A stretch of 64,000 bases of DNA, taken from positions 434,001 through 498,000 of the forward strand of contig JAEYPT010000001.1 in NCBI GenBank assembly GCA_023410445.1, given 5' to 3'. Position 1 is the stretch's first letter, and each line of letters starts with the position of its first letter. The notes beneath the pieces were generated by a model. It made no database searches. It saw only the letters and a list, made by a program, of their open reading frames with translations, and was not told where the DNA came from. A program made the translations under genes and the position numbers. This document shows, in pieces, positions 24,765 through 33,590 of this stretch. Source of the DNA: Bacillota bacterium (lineage in GTDB: Bacteria > Bacillota > Clostridia > Oscillospirales > Acutalibacteraceae).

Positions 24765-25952
24765 ATGCCTGAAAAGAAAAAGATTCTGTTTATCAACTAC
24801 AGCCTGCACAGCGGAGGAATAGAAAAGAGTCTGGTCACGCTTCTCTCGCTGTTTGATTACAGCGCCTACGAGGTTGATCTTCAGCTTTTTGCTGGGGAAG
24901 GGCTGTTCCTGGACCGTGTTCCGGAGGAGGTCAACCGCCTGGAACCGCTGGTTCCCCCGGAGTACCGGCTGAATATCCGGCAGGCCTTCTGGGCCCTGCT
25001 GAAAAAGGGGCATCCGCTCGTAGCCGTATGCCGCCTGCTGGTTTCCTTTGCGGGTCTCAGAGGGACCATGGGAGAGCGCCTTGTGAAGATGTGGAAAATC
25101 GAACGCCATTTTGTCCGTTCGAACCCGAAGCACTATGACGCTGCCGTTGCCTATATGGAGGGCCAGCCGATCTATTACAATGTGACGAAGGTTCAGGCCG
25201 ACCGAAAAATCGGTTTCATTCACGGCGATTACACCGCCATGGGCCTTGATGCCGCATTTGACCGGCCGTATGTGGAAAAGCTTGACGCGCTCTGCACAGT
25301 TTCCGAATCCTGCCTCACCGCGCTGAAAAAAACCTTTCCGGAATACGCCGGAAAGTGCCATGTGATCTACAACATTATTTCAGCGGATTTTCTACGCTCG
25401 ATGGCGGAGAAGGACCCCGGCTTCAGCGACGGGTTCGATGGCCTGCACATTCTCTCCATTGCACGGCTTTCACATCAGAAGGGACTGGACCTCGCCCTGC
25501 CGGCTATCGATCGGCTCCGGCGGGAAGGCCCCGTGTTCCGCTGGTATATCATCGGCGTCGGCCCCGAGGAGGAGTCCCTCCGGCAGCAGGTGAGGGAATT
25601 AAAGCTCGAAGATTATGTCGTATTCCTCGGGGAACAGGCGAACCCGTATTCTTATTTAAAACAGTGCGATATTTACTTACAGCCTTCCCGCTTTGAGGGA
25701 AAGGCTATCGCGGTCGATGAGGCAATGGTGATGTGCCGCCCGATTCTGCTGACTGCCTTTTCCACGGCGGCCGATCAGATTGATTCCGGCAAAAACGGCT
25801 TGATCGTTCCGATGACGCCGGAGGGAATCGAGCAGGGCCTGCGGGAGCTGATGGGCAGTGAAGAACTGCGCGCGGGTTTTGCCGCCGAACTGGCAAGGGG
25901 CTGTTTCAGCAATGAATCGGAGCTTGACCGGTTCTATGCGCTGCTTTCCTGA
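24765..25952 (+). CDS. GT4-type glycosyltransferase
   Basis: A 395-residue GT-B enzyme. It starts KKILFINYSLHSGGIEKSLV, typical of GT4 acceptor domains. The donor domain has ILSIARLSHQKGLDLALPAI, YIIGVGPEEESLRQQV and LQPSRFEGKAIAVDEAMVM (E-x7-E). It follows the GT2 gene and is the last gene of the polysaccharide region before a terminator. Expected to act at the cytoplasmic membrane face. The sugar is unknown. Confidence 0.88.
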   Translation: MPEKKKILFINYSLHSGGIEKSLVTLLSLFDYSAYEVDLQLFAGEGLFLDRVPEEVNRLEPLVPPEYRLNIRQAFWALLKKGHPLVAVCRLLVSFAGLRGTMGERLVKMWKIERHFVRSNPKHYDAAVAYMEGQPIYYNVTKVQADRKIGFIHGDYTAMGLDAAFDRPYVEKLDALCTVSESCLTALKKTFPEYAGKCHVIYNIISADFLRSMAEKDPGFSDGFDGLHILSIARLSHQKGLDLALPAIDRLRREGPVFRWYIIGVGPEEESLRQQVRELKLEDYVVFLGEQANPYSYLKQCDIYLQPSRFEGKAIAVDEAMVMCRPILLTAFSTAADQIDSGKNGLIVPMTPEGIEQGLRELMGSEELRAGFAAELARGCFSNESELDRFYALLS

Positions 25953-25964
25953 CAGCGTAAAAAG

Positions 25965-25994
25965 AGCCCGGAACGCAGCGGCGCGTTCCGGGCT
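25965..25994. terminator. Terminator between convergent GT4 and radical SAM genes
   Basis: AGCCCGGAACGC (25965-25976) and GCGTTCCGGGCT (25983-25994) form a perfect 12-bp stem with a six-base loop. The T tract (CTTTTTAC) is on the minus strand, so it chiefly serves the radical SAM gene. Confidence 0.85.
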
Positions 25995-26005
25995 TCCTGC
26001 CGTGA

Positions 26006-27436
26006 TTACTGGACCTTTTTCCTGCGTCCCGCATTTTTCGCAATCCGTTCTTTCTCTTCCTGTTCCTTCATGGCTTTGATGTCCGCCCGTTTTCTTCCGT
26101 CGCTTTCTTCCCAGAGCTTTTCGGCAACCGGCGCCCAGTCGCGCGCGGCGTCAACACACTTCGAGCTCAGCTGTTCGACGTCTTCCGGGTGCGTGAGGTC
26201 GGTGGAGGCTGCCCCGGACCGCTTCACCATCTGGGTGAGCCTGCCGGGGTTGTCAAGCAATGGGCAGGGGCGAAGCTGGTTGCGGTTGAACGGCTGGCAC
26301 TCCCGGTACTGCATGAAAAGCGGAGAGCGCAGCGCATCAAGCAGGGTCTTTTCCTTGATGTTCGAGTCGGAGTAATGAATGAAGGCACAGGGCTCAATGT
26401 CTCCGTTTGCGTTGATGTGCAGGTACTGCCGCCCGCCGGCGATGCATCCGTTGACATATTCGCCGTCGTTCCAGAAATCCATGGTAAACAGCGGCTTAGT
26501 CTCGCGGAACTTCCGAATCTGCCCATACATCTGTTTGCGCTGCTGCGCCGTTGCAATCAGGTCGGGCACAGCGTCCACACCAACGGGTATGTAAGTGAAC
26601 AGCCAGGCGAATTTGCACCCGAGGCTGATCAGGTGGTCGAAGTATTCCTCGCTGCCGATCGTATCAGCGTTCTTGCGCGTGTAGCACAGGGAAGCCCCGA
26701 ACGGAAGCTTCTTTTCCTTGAGCAGGTTCATCGCCTTCACCACGGCCTGATAGGTTCCAGCTCCGCGGCGGAAATCCGTCTCCTCTTCAAAGCCTTCAAT
26801 GCTGATGGCAGGGACGAAATTCTTCACACGCAGCATTTCGTCCGCAAAAGCCTCGTCGATCAGGGTTCCGTTGGTAAACGCAAGAAATTCACAGTCCTTG
26901 TGTTTTTCGCAGAGACGGATCACGTCTTTTTTACGGACCAGCGGCTCGCCGCCTGAAAATATATACATGAAGGTACCGAGTTTTTTGCCCTGCCGGATGA
27001 TGCTGTCCAGCGTTTCAAAATCCAGATTCAGCTTGTTGCCGTAGTCGGCGGCCCAGCATCCGGCGCAGTGCAGGTTACAGGCCGAGGTCGGGTCCAACAG
27101 GATTGCCCACGGGATATTGCAGTTATACTTCGCGACATTTCGGTTTTTCCGGCGGCTTCCCAGAATGGCAGAATGAATCAGGAAGTTTTCAAACATCTTC
27201 TTCCGGACTCCCCCGTCGATATCGGTATAGAGGCTGGTGATCAGACGGTTCCAGTTGTTCTCGGGATCCTTTATAAATCCTTCAATCATGTCATAGGCGG
27301 TTTTGTAATAATCGTCGCGGTCGAATTTCCGGAGCCACCCGAGCAGTTTCGGAACGTTTTCCTGGGGATTGTCGTCCAGGCATCGCAGAACCTTTTTCAG
27401 TCCGTAAACTTCCAGTTTTTCCTTTACAATACCCAT
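26006..27436 (-). CDS. Radical SAM protein with a C-terminal SPASM-like cysteine region
   Basis: A 476-residue radical SAM enzyme. The [4Fe-4S]-binding CxxxCxxC is C120-x3-C124-x2-C127 within TSACNLHCAGCW, followed by FSGGEPLVRK (SAM binding). A ~105-residue helical N-terminal extension precedes the barrel. Later cysteines in NGCIAGGRQYLHINANGDIE, EPCAFIHYSDSN, CQPFNR and RPCPLLDN resemble a SPASM auxiliary-cluster region. The C-terminus is lysine-rich. It stands alone on the minus strand with no precursor-peptide gene nearby, so the substrate is unknown. It could act on a lipid, cofactor or peptide. Confidence 0.85.
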   Translation of the reverse strand: MGIVKEKLEVYGLKKVLRCLDDNPQENVPKLLGWLRKFDRDDYYKTAYDMIEGFIKDPENNWNRLITSLYTDIDGGVRKKMFENFLIHSAILGSRRKNRNVAKYNCNIPWAILLDPTSACNLHCAGCWAADYGNKLNLDFETLDSIIRQGKKLGTFMYIFSGGEPLVRKKDVIRLCEKHKDCEFLAFTNGTLIDEAFADEMLRVKNFVPAISIEGFEEETDFRRGAGTYQAVVKAMNLLKEKKLPFGASLCYTRKNADTIGSEEYFDHLISLGCKFAWLFTYIPVGVDAVPDLIATAQQRKQMYGQIRKFRETKPLFTMDFWNDGEYVNGCIAGGRQYLHINANGDIEPCAFIHYSDSNIKEKTLLDALRSPLFMQYRECQPFNRNQLRPCPLLDNPGRLTQMVKRSGAASTDLTHPEDVEQLSSKCVDAARDWAPVAEKLWEESDGRKRADIKAMKEQEEKERIAKNAGRRKKVQ

Positions 27437-27688
27437 GTATCTCTGCTTCCTTTCTTAAAGCTGTGGATGGATACTGATTACCATCCTTCCATGGAAAAGG
27501 ATTCAATAGGAACAAAAAAGGCAAATTATTACAAAAATTCCATTTGGATTATTTTTCCGCCTCCCCACATTTTTCTTTTCAACCGATTCATACTATTCAA
27601 ATGTAATGTTATGGTAGAAATATAATGTCGTTTGAAATTTTTGCCGACTTGTCTTTATCAGAATTTATATGCCACAGGAGGAAAAGTC

Positions 27689-29143
27689 ATGCTTCTGAAT
27701 GAATTGCTGCGTGATCTTGCGTATACCTGCTCAGACGATCGGAATCTGGAAATAACGGGGGTTGTCTGCGATTCCAGAAAAGTGACCGCAGGCAGTCTGT
27801 TTATCTGCCTCTGCGGTTCCCGCGTGGACAGCCACGAGTTCGCTGCTCAGGCGGAGGAAGCGGGCGCCGCTGCGATTTTGGTCCAGCGTCCCGTGAACGT
27901 GAAAAACGCCTGCGTGGTGACGGTGGAGGACACGCGCCGCGCACTGGCGTTCATTTCGGCGGCATGGTTTCGCTACCCGGCGGGGGAAATGACCATGATC
28001 GGCGTGACCGGCACAAAGGGGAAGACGACCTCAACCTATATGATCCGGTCGATTCTCGAAGCCGGGGGAATCAAAACCGGCGTGATTGGCACCATCGGAG
28101 CGGAAATCGGAGACGAACTGATCCAGACGGACAATACGACTCCCGATGCCTACGATGTTCAGCGTTTTCTCCGGAAAATGTCAGATGCCGGATGCCGGGC
28201 AGTCGTCATGGAGGCGTCCTCTATCGGCCTGCGCGACCACCGCGTCGACGGATTTTCCTTCGATTACGGCCTGTTCACGAATTTTTCGCCTGACCATGTG
28301 GGCGGGAGCGAACACAAAGACCTCCAGGAATACATGCAGTGCAAGAGCTTGCTGTTCCGGCAGTGCGGCACCGGAATCATCAACATCGACGATGAAAGCT
28401 GGGAAGGGATTACACAGGGGCACACCTGCTCGCTGGAGACCTACGGCTTTTCGGAAAACGCCGAGCTGCGCGCGAAAAATGAGAGCAAAATCTCCCGGCC
28501 GGGGTATCTCGGCACGCATTTTGAACTGGATGGGCGGCTGGGTTTCTCGGTTGACGTGGATATTCCCGGGCACTTCAACGTCTACAACGCCCTCGGAGCC
28601 GTTGCCGTGTGTCGGCATTTCCCGGTCACGGAGCAGAATATCCGCGACGGCCTCAACACCGTAAAGGTGAAGGGCCGCGTCGAGCCCGTGCCGGTTCCGG
28701 GCAATTATACGCTGCTGATCGATTACGCGCACAACGCCGTCAGCATGGAGAACATTCTGGAAACACTGCGGGAGTATCATCCGAGCCGCCTGGTCTGCAT
28801 GTTCGGTGCGGGGGGAAACCGGCCGAAGGGACGCCGTTTCGACATGGGTGAGGTCTGCGGCCGCCTTGCGGACCTTTCGGTGATTACCGAGGACAATTCC
28901 CGCTTTGAGGACGTGATGGACATCATCGCGGATATCCGCACCGGCATCGATAAAACCGGCGGAAAATACGTTGTGATCCCGAACCGGAAGCAGGCCATCA
29001 AGTACTGCATGGAAAACGCGCAGGACGGGGACGTCGTTGTGCTCGCCGGAAAAGGGCATGAAGATTATCAGGAGACCCGGGGCGTGAAAACGCATCTGGA
29101 TGAGCGCGAGGTCGTCGCGGACGTCCTTGCGGGAAGGCTGTGA
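27689..29143 (+). CDS. murE: MurE-type UDP-N-acetylmuramyl-tripeptide synthetase
   Basis: A 484-residue Mur ligase adding the third amino acid to UDP-MurNAc-L-Ala-D-Glu. The ATP loop GTKGKTT is at residues 108-114; the UDP-substrate region has DNTTPDAYDVQ, and VMEASSIGLRDHRVDG and DYAHNAVSMENIL follow. The specificity loop, DNPR in diaminopimelate-adding enzymes, reads DNSR at 402-405, so meso-DAP is plausible but not certain. AGGAGG (27676-27681) supports the ATG at 27689. murF follows within ten bases. Confidence 0.92.
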   Translation: MLLNELLRDLAYTCSDDRNLEITGVVCDSRKVTAGSLFICLCGSRVDSHEFAAQAEEAGAAAILVQRPVNVKNACVVTVEDTRRALAFISAAWFRYPAGEMTMIGVTGTKGKTTSTYMIRSILEAGGIKTGVIGTIGAEIGDELIQTDNTTPDAYDVQRFLRKMSDAGCRAVVMEASSIGLRDHRVDGFSFDYGLFTNFSPDHVGGSEHKDLQEYMQCKSLLFRQCGTGIINIDDESWEGITQGHTCSLETYGFSENAELRAKNESKISRPGYLGTHFELDGRLGFSVDVDIPGHFNVYNALGAVAVCRHFPVTEQNIRDGLNTVKVKGRVEPVPVPGNYTLLIDYAHNAVSMENILETLREYHPSRLVCMFGAGGNRPKGRRFDMGEVCGRLADLSVITEDNSRFEDVMDIIADIRTGIDKTGGKYVVIPNRKQAIKYCMENAQDGDVVVLAGKGHEDYQETRGVKTHLDEREVVADVLAGRL

Positions 29144-29153
29144 GGTGCTATCA

Positions 29154-30518
29154 ATGAAAATGACCGTGGAAGAAATCGCGAAAGCCTGCGGGGGACGTCT
29201 GCTCTGCGGGAATCCGCAGACGGTGGTTACCTCCGTGACGACGGACAGCCGGAAAACGGAACCGGGTTCGCTTTTCGTTCCCATTATCGGGGAGAGAACC
29301 GACGCCCACATGTTTATCCGCGCGGCGCTTGCCGGGGGATCGGCCGCAGCGTTTACGCAGGAGAATTCGTCCATGGATGACGAAAAGCCCTGGATTGCCG
29401 TGGAAGATACCCTCGGTGCGCTGCAGAGCGTGGCTGTATACCATCGGAAAAAATTCGATATTCCCGTGGTGGGCATCACCGGGAGCGTTGGCAAAACGAC
29501 CACCAAGGAAATGGTTGCCCTTGCCCTTTCGGCGGGACTGAACGTTATGAAAACCCGCGGCAACCTGAACAGCCAGGTCGGCCTGCCGCAAACGCTGCTG
29601 GAGCTCTCGGAAGAGCATCAGGCGGCGGTCATTGAAATGGGCATGAGTAATTTCGGCGAAATGAGCCGACTCGCCCGCATTGTGGAGCCTGCCTGCGCCG
29701 TCATGACCAACATCGGTATTTCCCACATCGGCCAGTTGAAAACAAGGGAGAATATTTTGAGCGAAAAGCTCCATATCACCGACCGGTTCCGGGAGGATTC
29801 GGTGCTGTTCCTGAACGGGGACGACGAAATGCTCGCGGCTCTGCGTGGGAAGGTGCCCTACAAGACCGTTTTTTACGGCACCGGGCCGGACTGTGACTTC
29901 CGTGCGGAGGACGTGAAGACGGAGGGGGAATCTATCTTCTTCCGGTACCGTACCCCAAATGGGGAAGCCGGGCAGGTTGTGCTTCCGGTCCCCGGTATGC
30001 ACCACGTTTCCGATGCACTCGCGGGGCTGGCGGTCGCCTCACATTTCGGCATCGCCGCCGCGAATGCCGCACGGGCGCTTGCTTCCTACCGCCCTCTCGC
30101 CATGCGCCAGATGATTTACCACGTCAATGAAATCACCGTGATTGACGACTCCTACAACGCAAGCCCGGATACCGCCCGGAGCAGCCTGCAGGTGCTTTCC
30201 TCGCTCCGTTCCGGCCGCCGCATTGCCGTGCTGGCTGATATGCTGGAGCTCGGTGACTATTCGGAGCAGGCTCATTTCGACGTCGGGGTCGCCGCTGCCA
30301 AGGCAGGTGTAGATATTCTGATTACGGTCGGAAAACGCGCGGAAGCAATTGCGGAGGGAGCCCACTCCGTCAATCCTGAAATGGACTGCCATGTTTTGCC
30401 CCCGGATAACGCTCAGGCCATTCAGATTTTAAAATCAATTGTTACTGCCGGAGACGCGGTCCTTATTAAAGGATCGCGCGGAATGAAGATGGAAGAGATT
30501 GTTCGCTCCCTTTTATAA
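29154..30518 (+). CDS. murF: UDP-N-acetylmuramoyl-tripeptide--D-alanyl-D-alanine ligase
   Basis: A 454-residue Mur ligase that adds D-Ala-D-Ala to complete the lipid II pentapeptide in the cytoplasm. The P-loop GSVGKTT is at residues 110-116. RGNLNSQVGLPQTLLEL, EMGMSNFGEMSRLARI, VMTNIGISHIGQL and VIDDSYNASPDTARSSL are MurF hallmarks. The ATG at 29154 follows GAGGTG by six bases; the frame is open further upstream within murE but without a ribosome site. It forms an operon with murE. Confidence 0.95.
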   Translation: MKMTVEEIAKACGGRLLCGNPQTVVTSVTTDSRKTEPGSLFVPIIGERTDAHMFIRAALAGGSAAAFTQENSSMDDEKPWIAVEDTLGALQSVAVYHRKKFDIPVVGITGSVGKTTTKEMVALALSAGLNVMKTRGNLNSQVGLPQTLLELSEEHQAAVIEMGMSNFGEMSRLARIVEPACAVMTNIGISHIGQLKTRENILSEKLHITDRFREDSVLFLNGDDEMLAALRGKVPYKTVFYGTGPDCDFRAEDVKTEGESIFFRYRTPNGEAGQVVLPVPGMHHVSDALAGLAVASHFGIAAANAARALASYRPLAMRQMIYHVNEITVIDDSYNASPDTARSSLQVLSSLRSGRRIAVLADMLELGDYSEQAHFDVGVAAAKAGVDILITVGKRAEAIAEGAHSVNPEMDCHVLPPDNAQAIQILKSIVTAGDAVLIKGSRGMKMEEIVRSLL

Positions 30519-30528
30519 CAGGAAGCAA

Positions 30529-30632
30529 TTGACATAATTGATAAATTTTATAGTTAAACTCTGTTTAAACCATGCAAATTTTCAAGTTTTACCCGGTATC
30601 CTCTTGCTATTATTACAAACGTGTGATAAGAT
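30529..30632 (+). promoter_or_regulatory. Promoter-like region of the NlpC/P60 gene
   Basis: This AT-rich gap has several overlapping candidates: TTGACA (30529-30534) with a poor -10 TAGTTA at 30551-30556, an extended -10 TGCTATTAT (30606-30613), and TTGCTA (30605-30610) with TAAGAT (30627-30632). The sequence does not decide which is used. Confidence 0.4.
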
Positions 30633-30648
30633 GTAACCAATTTGTAAC
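30632..30648 (+). promoter_or_regulatory. WalR (YycF) box
   Basis: TGTAAC-N5-TGTAAC matches the published WalR consensus TGTWAH-N5-TGTWAH exactly. A third half-site TGTAAA follows at 30652-30657. It lies 40 bases before a secreted NlpC/P60 hydrolase, the kind of gene WalRK controls in Firmicutes. Confidence 0.65.
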
Positions 30649-30688
30649 GATTGTAAACATGATGTCATAAATATAGCGGAGGTACGGG

Positions 30689-31369
30689 ATGCGGAAGAAA
30701 CGGTTGCTGTGTTTTCTCACGGGCTTGGCCATCAGCATGTGCGGGTTAATTGCAGTTTCTTTACATACGGTCCAGCCCGCGCGGGCTGCCGAAGCAAAAA
30801 CTGGGACAGGCCTTGCGGAACACGCTATGATGGCGTATAACGATGGCTGGCAGTACCAGTACGGCGGTTACGGACAGTTCGTCGGCGGCACAAGGGCGAC
30901 CGACTGCTCAGGGCTAATCAAATCTTACTTCTGGTGGACGGGGGACAAAACGAATCCCAACCCTGGCCTGATGAGCGTTCCCGCAAGTTCGGAATCCATG
31001 TTAAGTGCGGCGAGTGCTAAGGGAAGAATCGATCTTTCCGATCCGAAATCTCTTCCGCGTGTCCACGGTTTGATTCTTTACAGCCCCGGCCATGTAGGGG
31101 TTTATGTAGGAAACAATATGGAATTGGACAACCGTCAGTCCGGCGAGAACATTCTTTATCGTTCTGTCATCGGCGGGCGCTATCACTGGCAGTATTGGCT
31201 GAAGCTGCCGCAGCTGAAGTATCCCACTACCGGCTTTGCTACTTATGACGGCGACAAATATTACTATGAGAACGGACAGTATGTTGTAAGCACCACGCGC
31301 ACAATTGGCAATACGGTTTATACGTTTGATGCCTCCGGTGCGGTGGTTTCCGAAACTCCCAAATCCTGA
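30689..31369 (+). CDS. Secreted NlpC/P60 family cell-wall hydrolase with a C-terminal wall-binding-like repeat
   Basis: A 226-residue exported protein. A signal peptide (basic RKKR, then ~16 hydrophobic residues) ends near the ARA site around residue 33. The NlpC/P60 catalytic cysteine is C73 in RATDCSGLIKSY and the histidine is H135 in SPGHVGVYVGN. Residues ~180-226 (YDGDKYYYENGQYVV and NTVYTFDASGAVV) resemble glucan/choline-binding-type repeats. Likely a gamma-D-Glu-diamino acid endopeptidase. GGAGG (30678-30682) precedes the ATG. Probably controlled by WalR via the box upstream. Confidence 0.88.
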   Translation: MRKKRLLCFLTGLAISMCGLIAVSLHTVQPARAAEAKTGTGLAEHAMMAYNDGWQYQYGGYGQFVGGTRATDCSGLIKSYFWWTGDKTNPNPGLMSVPASSESMLSAASAKGRIDLSDPKSLPRVHGLILYSPGHVGVYVGNNMELDNRQSGENILYRSVIGGRYHWQYWLKLPQLKYPTTGFATYDGDKYYYENGQYVVSTTRTIGNTVYTFDASGAVVSETPKS

Positions 31370-31425
31370 TTACAACTTATCGTTGCGAATGCAACGCAAA
31401 TACAACTGCTTTTTGCCGACAAGGC

Positions 31426-31462
31426 ACGAACGGCTCTCCTGAATTTCGGGGGAGCCGTTCGT
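31426..31462. terminator. Hairpin between convergent NlpC/P60 and asnB genes
   Basis: ACGAACGGCTCTCC (31426-31439) pairs with GGGGAGCCGTTCGT (31449-31462) with one wobble pair. The T tract is poor, but the convergent position supports a bidirectional terminator. Confidence 0.65.
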
Positions 31463-31525
31463 CTGTGTTTAAAGACATTTTTTATTTGGGCCGGCAAGCT
31501 GCAAGGCAATTAAAAGGAACGGATG

Positions 31526-33379
31526 CTACAGTGCCAGCTCAATCTGGTATTTTTTCAGCCAATAATTCATCTGAATCAGGTAGGCAACCATCTGCGGCCC
31601 GGCCATCAGCTGACCGAACCACGGTTTTCCGTAATCCGATTTCTCCGTCAGCAGTTTTTCCACAGCGTCCGGCGCCACAATCTGGTGGATCGGTTCCGTT
31701 TCGTCGAGCATCACCCGGGCCAGACGCTGCTTCAGCAGCTGTTCGTAACCCGGATTATGCGTCTTGGGGTAGGGGCTTTTTTTACGCATGCGTACGTCTT
31801 CGGGGAGCCAATCCGCCGCGGCGTCGCGCAGCAGGCTTTTCCCGATTCCATTGTGGCATTTGTACGACCAGGGGGCGTTGAATACGTATTCGACAATCCG
31901 GTGATCCGCATAGGGAACGCGGACCTCCAGACCGCTCGCCATGCTCATCCGGTCCTTGCGGTCCAACAGGGTTGTCATAAACCAGTTAATGTTTAAATAG
32001 GAAATTTCACGGCGGCGCTTTTCCTGAGGATCTTCGCCTCCCAGCACAGGTACGGACGCGATGGATTCTTCATACCGCCGGTTCACGTATTCTTCCATGT
32101 TCAGGGCCTTCGCGATTTCCGGTTTCAGGAGGGAGGTTCGAACGGAGAGGTCGGGGGACCAGGGGAAGCAGTGGCCTTCGAAGGCTTCTTTTTTATGGAA
32201 CCAGGGGTATCCGCCGAAGATTTCGTCCGCGCATTCGCCGCTGAGAGCGACGACATGCCGCTTTTTCACCTGACGGCAGAAATAGAGCAGAGAGGAGTCC
32301 ACGTCGACCATACCGGGCAGGTCCTTCGCGTCCACTGCTTCATAAAGGCTGTCGGCCAGACTTTCGTTATTGCATTCGAGGTAGGTGTGGTCGGTTTTGC
32401 AGTACTGCGCCATTTCCGTCACCCAGGGGCTGTCGGCGTCCGGCTGAAACGCCGTCGGGTGAAAGTATTGATCGTTCCCGGTAAAATCGAAAGAGTAGGT
32501 GGAAAGCACCTCTCCGTGTTTCGCACAGTTCCGGGCGACAAGCGAGGTGACGATGCTCGAATCCAGCCCGCCGGAAAGGAACGTGCACAGCGGAACGTCG
32601 GAGACTGTTTGGCGCAGAATCGAATCTTCCACCAGCGTGCGCACATGGCGTACCGTGTCTTCGTAGCTGTCGGGATGTTCGTAGCTTTCCAGACGGAAAT
32701 AGGCTTCCTCCTTGAAGCCGTCCCGATCGAAGACGGCAAAGTCCCCCGGCTTGATCTCGCAGATGTTCTGGAACACGCCGACACCCGCCGTGCGCGCCGG
32801 GCCGAGGCCGAAAACCTCGCAGAGCCCCTGCCGGTCCAGCACCGGGTTAATGCCGGGGTATTCGAACAAAGCTTTGATTTCAGAGCCGAAAACCAGTCTT
32901 CCGCCTGTGAGCGAATAGAACAGGGGTTTCACGCCGAACCGGTCGCGGCACAGGAAACACCTCCCGCGGCGTTCGTCGTCCACCGCGAAGGCAAAAATCC
33001 CGTTCAGTTTTTTCGCGCAGTCGGAACCGTATCGCATATAGCATTTGAGAAGGACTTCGGTGTCGCTGGAGGTTTCAAAAAGAAAACCGGACGCTTCCAG
33101 TTCGCGCCGGAGTTCTCCGCTGTTATACAGTTCTCCGTTGTACACGATCGTGTAGCGGTACCCGCCCGCATAGGCTGTCATCGGCTGCTTGCCGCCCTCC
33201 GGATCGACCACGCAGAGCCTCCGGTGAGCAAAAGCCGCATGTGCCGAAACATGCACGCCGCTTTCATCCGGCCCACGGTGTTTCAGCGTGCCGCCCATGC
33301 GCCGGGCGAGATGCGCCAATAACGGCGCTTCTTCGGTGAAATCGTCGTTAAAGTCGCAAAATCCTGCAATCCCACACAT
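31526..33379 (-). CDS. asnB: Asparagine synthase (glutamine-hydrolysing)
   Basis: A 617-residue AsnB. Cys2 (MCGIAGF) is the glutaminase nucleophile, followed by RHRGPDESGVH-like LKHRGPDESG and the VYNGELYN and SSDTEVLLKCY blocks. The synthetase domain has the PP-loop FLSGGLDSSI and LSGECADEIFGGYPW. It makes asparagine from aspartate, ATP and glutamine. A purine-rich AAGGGGGG site lies upstream of the ATG at 33379. It stands alone, ending at a hairpin shared with the NlpC/P60 gene. Some members of the family amidate cell-wall or secondary metabolites, but the full set of motifs here is that of AsnB. Confidence 0.93.
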   Translation of the reverse strand: MCGIAGFCDFNDDFTEEAPLLAHLARRMGGTLKHRGPDESGVHVSAHAAFAHRRLCVVDPEGGKQPMTAYAGGYRYTIVYNGELYNSGELRRELEASGFLFETSSDTEVLLKCYMRYGSDCAKKLNGIFAFAVDDERRGRCFLCRDRFGVKPLFYSLTGGRLVFGSEIKALFEYPGINPVLDRQGLCEVFGLGPARTAGVGVFQNICEIKPGDFAVFDRDGFKEEAYFRLESYEHPDSYEDTVRHVRTLVEDSILRQTVSDVPLCTFLSGGLDSSIVTSLVARNCAKHGEVLSTYSFDFTGNDQYFHPTAFQPDADSPWVTEMAQYCKTDHTYLECNNESLADSLYEAVDAKDLPGMVDVDSSLLYFCRQVKKRHVVALSGECADEIFGGYPWFHKKEAFEGHCFPWSPDLSVRTSLLKPEIAKALNMEEYVNRRYEESIASVPVLGGEDPQEKRRREISYLNINWFMTTLLDRKDRMSMASGLEVRVPYADHRIVEYVFNAPWSYKCHNGIGKSLLRDAAADWLPEDVRMRKKSPYPKTHNPGYEQLLKQRLARVMLDETEPIHQIVAPDAVEKLLTEKSDYGKPWFGQLMAGPQMVAYLIQMNYWLKKYQIELAL

Positions 33380-33547
33380 ATGGAACCCCCCTTAAAAATT
33401 ACTTTACCATATTATGTAAAATTCCAGAGAAGGTTAAAGAACTGTGGGCGCTTGTCCGCCCGTGCGGCAGGGTATGAAACCTGATACGAACAAATGCCGG
33501 AAAAGCTTTGGAGGGCGCTTTCGCCTCCCGTGCCTGGAAAACGGCAG

Positions 33548-33574
33548 CAAAAAAACCCTCCCAATTTGGGAGGG
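33548..33574 (-). terminator. Intrinsic terminator of the AraC-DUF1836 operon
   Basis: On the minus strand a CCCTCCCAA/TTGGGAGGG stem is followed by TTTTTTT, 17 bases beyond the DUF1836 stop codon. Textbook intrinsic terminator. Confidence 0.88.
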
Positions 33575-33590
33575 CCCGGCGGTCAAATCT

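Noticed and set aside
27485..27500. Palindrome TTCCATGGAA between the radical SAM gene and murE
   Set aside because: Only ten bases are perfectly symmetric, in AT-rich DNA with no clearly placed promoter, so an operator call is not supported.
32171..33322. 383-codon plus-strand frame opposite asnB
   Set aside because: asnB on the minus strand has all catalytic motifs; this frame shows no domain and no ribosome site.
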